The position numbers and the translations under genes are program-made. From Piper betle (Eukaryota > Streptophyta > Magnoliopsida > Piperales > Piperaceae): a stretch of DNA of 64,000 nt. Positions within the stretch are counted from its first letter, which is position 1; every line of letters begins with the position of its first letter. Below, piece after piece: positions 31,301 through 43,700 of the stretch. The notes under the pieces were generated by a model. It was not told the origin of the DNA and ran no database searches. It saw only the letters and a list, made by a program, of their open reading frames with translations. Location of the stretch: NCBI GenBank assembly GCA_033002965.1, contig JAURVB010014474.1, forward strand, positions 186,001 to 250,000, read 5' to 3'.

Positions 31301-31890
31301 TCAAGGAAGGATACCGCCGGCGCCACCACCAACGCCACCTCCAACGCTGCCGACTCCACCTCCAACTCCGCCAAGTCCGCCGGTGCCACCTCCAACGCCG
31401 GCGAGGCCACCAACACCTCCATGTCCTCCAGTACCGCCCAGCCCACCAACCCCAACACCATGACCACCAAGCCCACCGACGCCGCCGGTGCCTCCAAGAC
31501 CACCCAGCCCACCGACGCCACCGGTGCCTCCAAGACCACCCAGCCCACCGACGCCACCGGTGCCTCCAAGACCACCCAACCGACCGACGCCGCCAGTACC
31601 TCCAACACCACCCAGCCCACCAACGCCGCCGACGCTTCCCAGACCGCCAACGCCGCCGAGACCTCCAAAGCCGCCACCAACAGTACCCCCAAACCACTGA
31701 CTCCGCCGACACCCCCCACGACTCCGGTGACTCCGCCTAGTCCACTGACGACTCCGCCGCCGACGCCTCCTCCGTACACGAAGTTCTTCTCGTCCTTAAG
31801 TCCGGCGTCCTCGGCACCGTCCTGGAGCAGGTCACTTTGCACCACTACCAGGGCAAACAGTAGTAGTATCACACATGGCAACCTCACCAT
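31301..31890 (-). CDS. Secreted glycine-rich protein (GRP), one apparent frameshift
   Basis: Likely a structural cell-wall glycine-rich protein. The start '[20 protein letters not shown]' at 31890 gives an ordinary hydrophobic signal peptide, followed by an acidic linker ('[18 protein letters not shown]'). The rest is a GG-rich domain made of '[14 protein letters not shown]'-type repeats ending in 'GGGAGGILP' and a stop at 31301. An earlier in-frame ATG at 31941 lacks a signal-like start and was not chosen. The reading frame changes at a run of five Gs (minus strand) at 31686-31690: upstream of it the frame gives GG repeats, downstream the same frame becomes Val/Ala/Leu-rich, and glycine repeats resume one base over. 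A single-base deletion explains it. Total length is about 196 residues. A TATA box lies about 110 bases upstream. Confidence 0.8.
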
Positions 31891-31995
31891 CTCTAATACA
31901 CTTACTCCACTCTCTAATAGACTAATAAAATCACCAAGCACACTAAAACAAAGGTGGAGGACGTTTCAACTGACCAAACACAACCGAAGCTCGTC

Positions 31996-32002
31996 TTATA
32001 TA
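31996..32002 (-). promoter_or_regulatory. TATA box of the 31.3-kb GRP gene
   Basis: Minus-strand CTCTATATAAGAC (TATATAA at 32002-31996), 106 bases upstream of the ATG at 31890. Position and sequence fit a plant core promoter with a 5' UTR of about 70-80 bases. Confidence 0.65.
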
Positions 32003-32006
32003 GAGG

Positions 32007-34489
32007 TTAGCGTGCCCCGTACTGAAACTAGCTAGCTGCTCTGAAATCTGGTTGAGTTATTTTAAAAGGAGGTATAAATGCGCCAGATCATGTAACCAGC
32101 TTTCACTTGGGCCGTGCAGTAAATTGACAAGTGCATGGGATCCAAGGAGACGAGAAGAGACGGAGTTGGTGTAATCCGAAGTGAAATTACAATGCCTTCA
32201 ATACAATTCCCAGATTTAGTTTAGTGATCTGACCATAGAGAGAATGTTTTAATTTGTATATATAGTACCAATGACTGACAATTGGGCACTGAAAGTAATT
32301 AACAATAGATGATTTTAATGGACCGGATAAAAACAAGGTATGAAATCTGGAAAAATTAATACAATGGTCATATCTACTATGTATGTATGCGTGCTTAACG
32401 ACTTTATTGTAAGCCCAAATTAAATCCATTAAAGTTGTTTAATGAATATTTTAGAATTTCATAATTAAATAATGAACATTATATTTATGCATGCATGATA
32501 ATGTTCATGCATGAAGGAGATTAATCATCAAAACGAGAATTTTGAGGAAAGCAAGAGAATGTAAGAAAGAAGAAGAATCTGGAGCAGTTACAGTGGAAAG
32601 AAGTGAGTTAAAGATGGCAAAACTTGATGGCATGGCTAGCGGTAGATAAGGGTTATAAAGCCCATCGGCCGCCGTGACTACGATAAAGGGTCACTCTCCA
32701 TGACCTAACTTATGAGCTCTGACGCCGCCTTTAATGGCCGGGAACGCTCTGGAACTACCTCTGGTTCAGCCTTGAATGGTAGCATGTTCGTTGGCTGGCC
32801 AAGTGGGAATTTTTGAGGTTTGAATCCTGGCTATGCACTCAGCTGCGTCAATACTAAGGAAACCTATAATCCAACTATATATTGTGGTGGTTGGGATCAT
32901 GAGTATAATAAATCGAATGCAATTTAATTGCACTCATGTTCTTGGACGATTTTTCTCTTCTCTTTGATTGAATGCAATTTACTACTAGCAAGTAATAAAT
33001 TGAATGACTTAAATTACCTAGTCTCCATCACTTTTTTATACGAGTACAGACTGTACAGTAGCAAGCCAAGTGCTAACGTGGGGTATCACATCTTCTAAAT
33101 TTAATTCGCAGTACTACACAAAAGATTAATTGATGGTATCTATTCACCTTCTATGTAAAATTTACAGTCGGCTTACTTCGATAATTTCTTGAATTAACAG
33201 CTGATCGCCTTCGAATAAACCTGTAATATTGATCAGTTTCGACTTTGACTTTAAAATGAATTTATGCGTATCATTTTATGTATATTCTTGTATAAAATAT
33301 AAAAGATTCCAAATTATTGACAAACTCCACTAACGTTGGACAATATTCTAATTATATATAAGAATTTCAATCAATTACAATGTGTAAATAAAGATGCAAT
33401 GATATGTACATCAAACACTAAAAAAAGAATTTTCTCAACATTGAAAGAAATGGCCAGCCACTTTTATTTGCCTTGTCTTCACGCTAATTTTGACTGGCAA
33501 TAAAAATCAACCATAAATTTTATTTTATATTTAGAGATATTTTGAGGTAAATATTATAATTTTTACTTTTTTCGACTCTACAAAATGTATAAAACTTTTC
33601 TCCAATAATATTTTTCCACTACCCAAATTTTTATACTTTTTTTGCATGCAAAAAAATTAAACTAATACATGTTTACCTTTAAATATATTTAAATATAAAA
33701 AATCTAAAGTTTTTCTCCTTGTCCAAAATTAACTTGGATAATATGGCGGAGAAAAATGATACTTTCCCAACGGCTGTGTTTATAATTAAAGCGTGGAGAA
33801 AATATATTTTTTGTAGTAATTAAAATTTGCCGGGGAATTAAATTTATATTCTAATTTCATACCATTTTGTTTGTGGAGAAAATACGCCGATAGGTAAGGC
33901 ATTGTGTTTTGCCCACCCAATACATTTCATTCGATACCCTAAGGATTCTACTGTTGTTTGTTTAATTTTAATTTTCACAGTTTATTTGTCACTCGGTTAA
34001 ATTTCCTCTTAAAGAGCATAATTTATACTACATCTCGATAACATGTTATAGATTTGAGAATAATATATATTTATAACCCAAATTAGGTCGTAATTTGTAA
34101 TTACTTACCTGGAAAAATAGTAATAGAAACAATTATATTATTTAAATAATTTTATGATCTAATTATTTACATTTTTAAATATAGTGGTAAATTGTTAATA
34201 ATTATTTTGTTTTCCATTAAAACTATTTATATATGATATAGTTATTGGCCAACTCGTAAAAAATGATATTTTCTTCACAAATAATAATCGGTCGATCTTT
34301 TAGCCAACATTTAAAATTGAATCATGTAATTCCGACATTCATCACCCACATTATAAAATAAGGGCAGATATTAGTTATGATTTAGAAATTCTAATTGAGG
34401 TAGTTTTATAAGGATGTCGGTGGATAACAATGTCATTTTTCTTTAAAATTTTATATTAATTTTCTAGCATCACTAATAAGGTTATTTAT

Positions 34490-34532
<43 letters not shown>

Positions 34533-35950
34533 TGGAGCAAATTTTTACAATTCAAAGTGGAAAAAATACATAAAAAAGTCGTTGAATGGTACAACAAATA
34601 TGTTCTTATTCCTAATAATGTGTACCAAATTAATTATATTATTAAGGTCAAATAGAAATAATAAATCATAATAAAAGAGTACCAAAAGGTATGCACATTA
34701 ACAAGCAAGGTCACTAATTATCCCGAGTTTACAATAATAAAATACGATAGTATAGGTTAGATGATGTCAAACACTACTGTCGAATTCAAACTCAACAAAG
34801 AGAGCAAAAGGCTAAGGAGAGAGACATCATCGTTTATTCCGCATTTACCTATGTATCAAAGCAAGCAGTGTGCACGGTGGACAAAACTTAAAATTTTATT
34901 ATTTTAATGGATGAAATATCATATTTTACTTACTAATTTGATTTTAATATTACTTAATAACATGTAAATTTGTATAATGTATCATTTGACAGGGATGCAA
35001 TGATCATACTTAGAGCTAGTATTGCAAAAATGGGCATACCAAACTGCTACACGAGAATTGGTTTTATGATGATTCTATTCTTTTTCCAAAGTTTATTTTA
35101 CATCACTAATCGAGTCTACATGCGCCTGGAACTTTTGTATCCTACGGCAGTACTCTTCCCTGCGCAGACGGCGTACAGACTTTAAACAAGAAATATCGGG
35201 GTCTGTGGTGGGTCGCTCCCTGCCGCCCCCAACCTCACCCATGGCCTAAAGTTCATCGACCAAATTCACAGTTTGCTACAGGCATAAATTAGATGCTTTT
35301 TTTTTCTTGGTTGATGTTTTGTTGATTGTTTTTTTTATTATGGCCACTCTATCTTTCTTTATATATATATGATCGTGGTTCAACATAAAAATAATATCAA
35401 GGCAAAATAAAATCAATTGAATTGAATGAATTTTTGATTGGTAATTTACAAAAGAATGACCTATTATAGTTATTTTGAATATTGTAAAGCTTTATATAAA
35501 TAACTAATATTGGTTAAACTTGAAAGAATAAAGTCTTGAATGAGAAAAATTAAAAATACGGTAAACGTTGGAGCAATCTAAGTCTATTTACATATTTGCT
35601 ATTAGACACAACAAACTTTCAATTACTTACACATTTGCCATTGGACACAACCAACTTGATATATTTGAGATTTTTTTATAAATTTTAGGTAAAATTAAAA
35701 TAAAATCTCAAAGATAACCAATTCTCAAAAATCTAATTTGCACATAGAGATGTCAAGTATAAAAGAATATTTTTAAGCATTCCTACTAATTAGCCACATC
35801 TTTTGTCTTTTACAAATAAAGTCTCTTATTTTTATTTTTCTTTACAGACTAAAGGTTTTCCAAAAAGTTAAGCAAAAAATTGATAGACTTTGAGAGAATA
35901 TTCAATTTAAGTTTGTCCACCGAATTATCAGTACATTTTTTTAGGCCAGT
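32007..35950. other. AT-rich intergenic region
   Basis: No supported gene. An (AT)n run lies at about 34496-34532. A CACTA-like terminal sequence is suspected near 33780-33818. Scattered open frames such as 34970-35185 have no recognisable content. Confidence 0.4.
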
Positions 35951-35959
35951 TAAGCCAAA

Positions 35960-36450
35960 AGGCTAACCTAGTTGGTTGAGTCCATATGCTCGTTGAGCTT
36001 GATTCAACCCCCTTGCTAGCCTAGTTTAATTGAGTCCATTTTTTCGCTCAGCTCGGTCTAGCCTCCTTGTTAGCTTAGTCTGGTTGAGTCTATGTGCTCG
36101 TCGAGCTCAGTTCAACCCTTGCTAGCCTAGTCTAATTGAGTCCATGTATACATTTGGCTCCGCCCAACCTCTTTATTTGCCTAGTCTGGTTAAGTCCATG
36201 TGCTCGCCCAGCTCGATTGAGCCACTTACTATTAAACTAGTCTGATTGAGTCCATACACTCGCTCTACTCGGTTCAACCTCTTTGCTAGCCTAGTCTAGT
36301 TGAGTCTAGGTGCCCGCCCGGATCGATTTAGGCCCATTGTTAACCTAATCTAGTTGAGTTCATGCGCTCGCCAGGCTCGATTCAACCCACTTTAGTCATG
36401 TTGAGTCCATGTATTCGCCTAACTCGGTTCAGGTGGCTCATTTGTTCATT
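35960..36450. repeat. Degenerate minisatellite, about 60-base unit
   Basis: About eight diverged tandem units, each containing close variants of 'CTAGCCTAGTCTAGTTGAGT' followed by 'CCATGTGCTCGCCCAGCTCG' and 'TTCAACC'. Unit length is about 57-62 bases. GC content is higher than the flanks. There is no open reading frame through it. Confidence 0.8.
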
Positions 36451-37005
36451 TGGCCCAATCGAGTTGTAGACCTATTTTGCCTTGTTAAGCTAAATTGTTG
36501 ATTCAAGACCGGTGATTTGGTTAATTAGTTAACTTTGACTTGACTATCCCAAGTTGATCAAACAACTCTTTTGTGCTTACTTAAATATTTGTCAAGTATA
36601 TTTTACTAAAGAGAGTATTTATAGTGAGTTAGTACATACAATGTGTATCACAAGTAATAAATGCTCTTTTAAATCATTATAATTGTAAAATTGTAACTAT
36701 TGTCAAGTGATAGATTTGAAACTTAAAATCTCATATTACAATAAACTGATTGTAATTTAGGGCTTCCTTGTAAACTTTTGTTCCCAAACTACTTATCAAT
36801 GAAATGTTAAACTTGGGCCATTTTTTATACAAATTTTACACTTAGTAGTTAATTTAATTGTGATATTTTAGTGATAAGTGAGCTTTGGTGTAACGTCAAA
36901 CTCTAATATTTGAATCGCATAAGCCTTCAACCAGCGAGGCAATAACCCCCACTTTTATTTTTTGAGTTTGTGTAAATCGCCAAACACGTGTTATAATTTT
37001 GTGCA

Positions 37006-37052
<47 letters not shown>

Positions 37053-37742
37053 GGTATAATATTTTAAATCCAAGTATAAAGCCCAATAAAATCTATGTAT
37101 TGTGATGTTCTGTATAGTTATATTAAGCTTTGAACTGCTGTAGGCAATAAAAATAACGGAGGGGATTTGCAGTAAAAAGTAATAGTTTTTTTATTGATTT
37201 TGACATCCACAGGGGAGTATAATTGATTGTTGCGGTTAATTTTTCAATTTTTATTAATTGTAGAAATTATAATCAATTATAAAACTGCTACAAGGTTTTT
37301 GTTGTAACAAGTGCTACAACAAATCCTCTCCCTAAAAATAAATATCACTAACAAAGTTAATATATTAAATAAGAGCCTCCGGACGTTAAAAAAAAAAAGC
37401 TAGACTTACATAAAACAAAAGAATTAGTCAGACCTCGTCGCTGTGCATCTCATGTCTTAATTAAGTCAATTAATAAAAAGCCCACAAAAGGCGCTTACGA
37501 TGAAGGTCATGCTATGCCCTTCGAAATATTAAAAAGCAAGGTAAAAATTTAGAATTCACAGTGTACTCTGTAGAGTTTGTTATATATAGACATGAAATAT
37601 TGCCTTACAGAAATTATAGCCACTGCGTCATATATAATGAGCTTCCCAACTCTTATATTTTAAATGGCGATATTAGCTAAACGTCTTCGGTTTTGGTTGA
37701 GCAGAACAATAGTATCAAACTCTTCTTTTCGTGTACTCGTTA
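36451..37742. other. AT-rich spacer
   Basis: No supported gene. A long (AT)n run lies at about 37012-37048. Confidence 0.4.
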
Positions 37743-37750
37743 TTTATAAT

Positions 37751-38075
37751 TTTGGGGTCGTTTAGTTTGACACGAAAGTAATGTATATGAAAAACATTTA
37801 TTATAAGACATGAAAATACAATGAATGAACTGACATAAAAAAATTGAAGATATGTTTTATATGTTTGAAATATTTCTTTATCATATCTCCCAAAAAATTT
37901 CTATTTTTTTTTCTACAAGAAAATATTCTTTTGTAAAATTTTTAGCGTGAACTTGTTTCAACCGAAAATAAAAAATTTTAATTAAATTTTAGGACATCTA
38001 AATTGAAGGAAAATTTTCACCTTCAAATTTTATATTTTTTTCGTACAATTTCAAAACAACCAAATGCACCCCAAA
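37751..38075. mobile_element. MITE-like element with TTTGGGG ends
   Basis: Left end TTTGGGGTCGTTTAGTTTG; the right end, reverse-complemented, reads TTTGGGGTGCATTTGGTTG, so the terminal inverted repeat is about 19 bases with four mismatches. The flanking octamers TTTATAAT (37743-37750) and CTTATAAT (38076-38083) agree at 7 of 8 positions. It is 325 bases long, AT-rich and non-coding. The 8-bp duplication suggests hAT, although the GTTTGG-like ends also recall Harbinger MITEs. A possible partial relative starts near 46310 ('GGGTTTGTTTAGTTGTCC'). Confidence 0.6.
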
Positions 38076-38083
38076 CTTATAAT

Positions 38084-39592
38084 GTAAATGACTTTTCCAT
38101 ATATGCATACAACAACAGAACTGACTTATGCTCTTGCCTGCTTGTAAAGTTTGTATTAATATAACTTTGGACCACCCTCTATCAGGAGAACTCTCTTATA
38201 TGCTCGGTTGCTCATTCTTTTACCGCTATATATAGCTGCAAAATGAGCGATGCATGCACGTTTCTTACACATAGGTTATATATGGGAAAACCTTTGAGCA
38301 CCAATCAAATTCAAAGTGGGAAAAAATAGGAAATTTTTTATTAGTATGCATAGCTACTCTTAATTTTATATATATATATTGCCCCTTCGTTCAAAGAAAA
38401 AAATAAATGGATGCATAAGTTTATAATTAATAATTATCAAGCCATAATTGCCCTTGCCCTCCTTTCGTCCATCCCTTCGCTTGACACTTTATCTTGATCC
38501 TAACAGTACTTTCCATTTATATATCATAATTCTTCAATTGATTTTCCTAATTAGCCTTGTTTATGGTTCAAAAATTTGTGAAGTAAGTGATTTTAAGCTG
38601 ATTTGAAATGATCATTTACATTAAGTCTTTAACAGAACATATACGACAGGTAATATATAGGAAATTATGAGATTTGCGTCTATTAGACTAGCAATTGACA
38701 AAGTAATAATTTATATATATCGGCTTTGCATTAAGAATTTTGATTGAACTGTCAAGATTTTGTCAAGATGCTTCAAATGGAAAATGGTGGATGACCATTC
38801 TTATTCTGCTATTTACTTTTGTGATTTTTTTCTCAGGGCTAATTCATTATTAATTAGCTGATTCTGATTTATGCAATTACGTGAATGCACGAAGATGAGA
38901 AAAGCTTGTGTTTTATCTACTATAGAAGTTACGGTCCTTGAAAAAACATACCCAATATTTTCCATTAAATATATGATAAAAAGCTAGACATATGATGAAG
39001 TATCGTCAATATTGCGTAATTAATTCATTTTAAGAATATAGTTTATATCGATGTTCAATTGGTGTGCCTAGTAGTTAGCTTGTAGTTGGTGTGCAAGGAT
39101 GAAATGCCATATGAATATATGAGACATCAGGCATTCCCGCATACCACAGTATAAATTAATAAGCATAATATCCCTGCAATACATATTCTTCTTCTCCTTC
39201 CTTTTTCAAGCAGTTTTCTGCATCACCGCTGCGACTATATGCATGGTAGTGGTACACTGAAGTGTGAACTAATCAAATTTAGCAGCGGATATTAGGTATG
39301 GATATATATATTATTGAAACGAGTAAAAATTGAAACTTAACTTCAGGAAGTGCCATTGCCACAATTCCACCAAAGTAAAGCTCTAAAATATTAATAGAGC
39401 ATTTATTATTTTGCCGGATGACAAACAATACTAATCTGCTTAGTGATAGAATTGACCACCAAAATAACAGACAATACGATAATATTTTTGGCACGCATTC
39501 AAATAATTAACGTAGGTAGAAACTACATATCCGCTCCATGCCATGCACATGCACGCAGCGTACTCTTTATCATAAAGATCATCTTTGCTTAT
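38084..39592. other. AT-rich spacer and 3' flank of the second GRP gene
   Basis: No supported gene. The region next to 39593 is the 3' flank of the minus-strand glycine-rich protein gene. Confidence 0.4.
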
Positions 39593-40680
39593 TCAGTGAA
39601 CCTTTCCAATGCCGCCACCTCCGAATCCGCCGCCGCCGCCGAAGCCGCCTCCACCGCCACCGCCACCGCCGAAGCCACCGCCGCCACTAAATCCTCCCCC
39701 TTCCCGAATCCGCCACCAAATCCTCCTCCTTTACCGAACCCACCGCCGAAGCCACCACCGCTGCCCACACCGCCACCGAAACCGCCGCCCTTTCCAATGC
39801 CACCGCCGAAGCCGCCACCCTTACCGATACCACCACCGAAACCGCCACCCTTGCCGATACCACCACCGAATCCGCCGCCCTTCCCGATGCCACCACCGAA
39901 GCCGCCACCCTTGCCGACGCCACCACCGATTCCGCCGCCCTTGCCGATGCCACCACCGATTCCTCCGCCCTTCCCGATGCCACCACCGAATCCGCCGCCC
40001 TTCCCGATGCCACCCCGAAGCCGCCACCCTTGCCTATGCCACCACCGAATCCGCCGCCCTTCCCGATGCCACCACCGAAGCCGACACCCTTTCCGATGCC
40101 ACCACCCTTGCCAATGCCTCCGCCAAAGCCGCCGCCCTTTCCAACACCACCGCCTATGCCACCACCCTTGCCAATTCCACCGCCAAAACCGCCGCCCTTT
40201 CCAACACCACCTCCGAAGCCACCGCCCTTTCCAATGCCACCACCGATGCCTCCGCCCTTACCAATGCCCCCACCAAAGCCGCCGCCCTTCCCGACACCGC
40301 CGCCGAAGCCACCTCCTTTCCGACACCGCCGCCGAAGCCACCACCCTTTCCAACTCCACCGCCAAAGCCGCCACCCTTACCATACCCGCCGCCGCCGCCA
40401 AGACCACCGCCCTTCCCAATCCCACCTCCAAACCCTCCCCCTTGCCTATCCCACCGCCAAAACCCCCGCCCTTGCCATAGCCGCCTCCGAACCCAGCTCC
40501 GAAACCACCTCCCCCGCCGAACCCACCTCCGAAACCGCCTCCCTTTCCCACCCCAACAAACTTCTCCTCATCCTCACCGTGTTCCACACTCGCACCATCG
40601 GCCCTTACAGGAATGGCCGAGAAAGCATTGAAACAGACAAGGGAAAGCAGTAGCAAGGCCGCACTGCCTCGACGTCCCAT
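39593..40680 (-). CDS. Secreted glycine-rich protein with 10-residue repeats, apparent frameshifts
   Basis: Likely a cell-wall glycine-rich protein. It starts 'MGRRGSAALLLLSLVCFNAF' with a clear signal peptide (probable cleavage near 'SAIPVRA'), then an acidic segment ('SVEHGEDEEKFVGVGKGGG'), then many copies of a GGG[FIV]GGG[FIV]GKG pattern. The DNA unit is 30 bases, in register from about 39730 to 40330. The natural end is 'GGIGKVH' with TGA at 39595-39593. The frame is interrupted by four apparent 1-base losses: at the C-runs (plus strand) 40437-40441 and 39696-39700, at 40313-40321, and at 40011-40018, where one repeat unit measures 29 instead of 30 bases. With these ignored it is about 360 residues. 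As written, the protein from the ATG would lose its repeats after about 65 residues. A TATA box lies about 100 bases upstream. Confidence 0.78.
39730..40330. repeat. 30-bp coding tandem repeat of the GRP gene
   Basis: Plus-strand units such as 'CCACCACCGAAACCGCCACC' + 'CTTGCCGATA' recur every 30 bases, equal to 10 codons on the minus strand. Synonymous third-base variation between units shows that protein pattern, not only recent duplication, has been kept. Confidence 0.85.
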
Positions 40681-40777
40681 ACTGGTGAAATGCTACTCAG
40701 TTCTCAATCTGTGGTGATTGAACAGTAGCCAGCTAGTGGTGTACTTAGATGAGAGAGGAGCAGGACAAGATTTAGAG

Positions 40778-40789
40778 CTAATATAGAGC
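40778..40789 (-). promoter_or_regulatory. TATA box of the 40-kb GRP gene
   Basis: Minus-strand CTCTATATTAGC, about 100 bases upstream of the ATG at 40680, with a purine/pyrimidine-rich leader between. The spacing matches that of the other GRP gene. Confidence 0.5.
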
Positions 40790-43700
40790 AAGGGAAGAGC
40801 TACTTGCATTGAATTCTCTCAACTTCCAGCTGCTTGCCTCTTAAATGCGTAGAATCATGAACTTGCACGGCTTGACGAATTGCCTGAGCTCTCATGTGCG
40901 GTTGGGTCTTCTTCACGCCAACTTGATAAGGCTAGCTTGATCGTACAGACAGCTAAAAATTTACACCAGTTTCAACCATAGATCGAGACGACGAAAGCGG
41001 GCGGGTGGGGTGGGTGGTGGGAAATGGAAAACACAAAATTAACGTAGTTTGCCATGTAAAATTAATGCAACTTAATTGGATAGTTACTAACAAAATTAAA
41101 CACCAAAGATTGACAATTACTCGTCAATTTGTTTGCCATTAATTAATATACTAATTAAGGAACTATATTACTACGAATATAATCAGATTTTCCTAATTAA
41201 ATTAGACAAGTTCGCGTCCTAGTTATATTGAATGGTAATTGCGATGGGTCAATTAAGTGATACAGCAAAGTACGTTCATAGTTGAAGATGTAAAACTGGC
41301 TAGTGATCACGAGGAAATTTGATGTTCATTAATTGTGGTGTCCCGAAGTGAGACTTAACTGAAAGGCTTTGTCATCCATGCCCCAACGTTTACAACTTTC
41401 AAAGGCATTAATCAAGAGGGCAGATTTGTTTCATAATTGACAACTCTACCAGCATATTGTATGGTTCATCATGCATGCATGTCGTGCAAAGATAAGGTTT
41501 CTTAATTGACCAATTTAAATCATCGATCGTCATGGGTCGTCATTATAAAGAAACAAAGTGCATGTTTGCAGTTTGCTTTAATTTTGTAAGCATCAAGGTT
41601 ATGATATATGCTAATAAAAAGAAGGACAATATGACCAATAAATTAAAGATTACGACGCCATATTTTATGTAAGGAATCGATTATCTATTATCTCCTTGGG
41701 CCATGCAAACTTACAATAAATTTCGCCTTGTTTTTCTAGATAAATTGAGTTGTCAATTAGCTAGCTAACTAGGTGGAGTGATCAAATTGAAGGTGGGATT
41801 ATAGGAGGGCTATTAAAAATGAGCAGCTAATGTGAATTCAAAGGAGCCCGGCTGCTACTGCCCACCCACTGCCAATTTTTGACTTTAGGCCTCCGCAGTA
41901 AAGGAGCGTACACAGACACCGTTATACATCCGTCACCAGCTCTCAAAATTTTTGGCTGGCCGATTGCGCCGTATTTATGTTCTCTTGTGAAAACATTTAG
42001 CCATACCTTTTATACAACCTTGCTATGATATATTATATGCCAACCAATAAACACAAACAATACTTTAAAAAAACAACCATCCAGCTCGTTTTTCACAAAC
42101 TGATTGATTTAACTAGTTACAATAAGTACATAATTTGTAAGTATAATTGAAAACCGTTTGATTGTAATAACTAAGTTCTTTCATAATTTATAAAAAAGTG
42201 GATCATTTTTTCAAGTGGATAAACATTGTTCGTTTCAAATAGATGAATTTTTAAGTGGGCATCTACTTGGAAATTGGTGGAACAAATATATGTACAATCT
42301 TTGTGTTAATTTAAACTGATCTTCACAAATCTCAGGGAATGGTACTATTCCAACAGGTAAGAAAAGGTGCAGAAAGCACAGTTTGAAGCACTGATCCGGA
42401 CAAATGGAAACTGAGATAGAATCCATGTTAACAAGATCCAACAAGAATAAGTCTCTTGTCTGTTAATCTGGATACAAATACATTGGCATCAATGTAGTGA
42501 TGCAGGCGGTCGGTGAATGACAGTCGACAGAGCTTTTTTCTTTGATAAAATTCAGAAGCATTTCATGTGTATAATTAGTGTACCACACTAACGCTGTGTT
42601 TTGATACTGATTATGGCTGTGATGCTTCTATCTGCCGGAATGCAGCCAACCCAAGTTAAGTCACTTAAAAGCCAAGCATATATGCATTTAATTTCTTCCA
42701 TCTTAATAAGAAGAATTTCCCCTCTTTTTATATCACTGCTTGGATTGTTTATAATTGGCGTTCCTGAAATGAAGTTATGCTCAGCACGTACGTACCATAA
42801 GAAAGAATTGATTCATAAGACAATCTGTAGAAATTATAGGTTGAACACCAATTATATAAGAATTAGTTGAATGAAATGAATAATTCTTTGCAGTAAATTT
42901 TTTGGTAGAGTGCAAATGGGCTACAAGTTCAAACTTATCAATCATATTAACATATTAAACATGATATTCGATCATTTTAAAATTTTCCAATATAAATTAG
43001 TGTTTGTAAGGTCTTGCCTATGAAATGGGCCTGGCTTGGACTTTCTAACTAATATATAGGCTTTTTTGAGTTGGTATGCTTGATCAATACCAAGACATTG
43101 GTTATCAAACGGGGAAGGGAATGTAAAATCTCTGTTTGAGTGGTTATGCTAGCAGCCTGCAGGTCTAAAAAACGTTTGGCTCATAAGTTGCCCTCTTTTC
43201 TAATCTACTCTGGTTAACAATTAGAGGAAGTAACTGTTTTTCCCCCAGATGGTATTTTCTATCCATGACTTACTGGATATCATTTTGGTAGATTTAATAT
43301 GCAAATTGATTAATAGTACATCAATCAGTAATCACCAATGTCATTATGAACATGTTTTACATTGAGGAGTGATGATATATGCCTATAATTAATGAAGTTT
43401 TTTCTTCAAATATGTCATAATAACGCTTCTTCTCATTCTGCAAAGCTGGATTAGGAGTCTCCTTAAAACAACAATAAAGAATTTTTGGCAATCAAATCAT
43501 AAACATATAAAGATTCTTCTTCTTGCTCTTGAAGCCAATTCTTTTGGTGGGCCTCTTTTGGATTCGTAAAGCCGGACACAAAAACGGCCCATCAACGAAC
43601 CAGCGAAGATTTCGTGGAACAAATGCACTTGCATGTCGTCTTAGAGTCTTAGTAGGTGACGCTGCATGTCCTTTTATTTTTATCTATTAATAGTAATACA

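Noticed and set aside
31421..32035. 204-codon Thr/Pro-rich ORF on the plus strand
   Set aside because: Antisense shadow of the glycine-rich protein gene, whose minus strand has a signal peptide, a TATA box and the proper end.
35960..36450. CRISPR-like or regulatory array
   Set aside because: Units are contiguous, diverged tandem repeats without unique spacers, and the DNA is plant nuclear.
31058..37048. Long (AT)n runs considered as promoters or origins
   Set aside because: They are simple dinucleotide repeats scattered throughout plant intergenic DNA, with no consistent position relative to genes.
39443..40653. Pro/His/Arg-rich ORFs of up to 345 codons on the plus strand
   Set aside because: Shadows of the 30-base repeat of the minus-strand glycine-rich protein gene.
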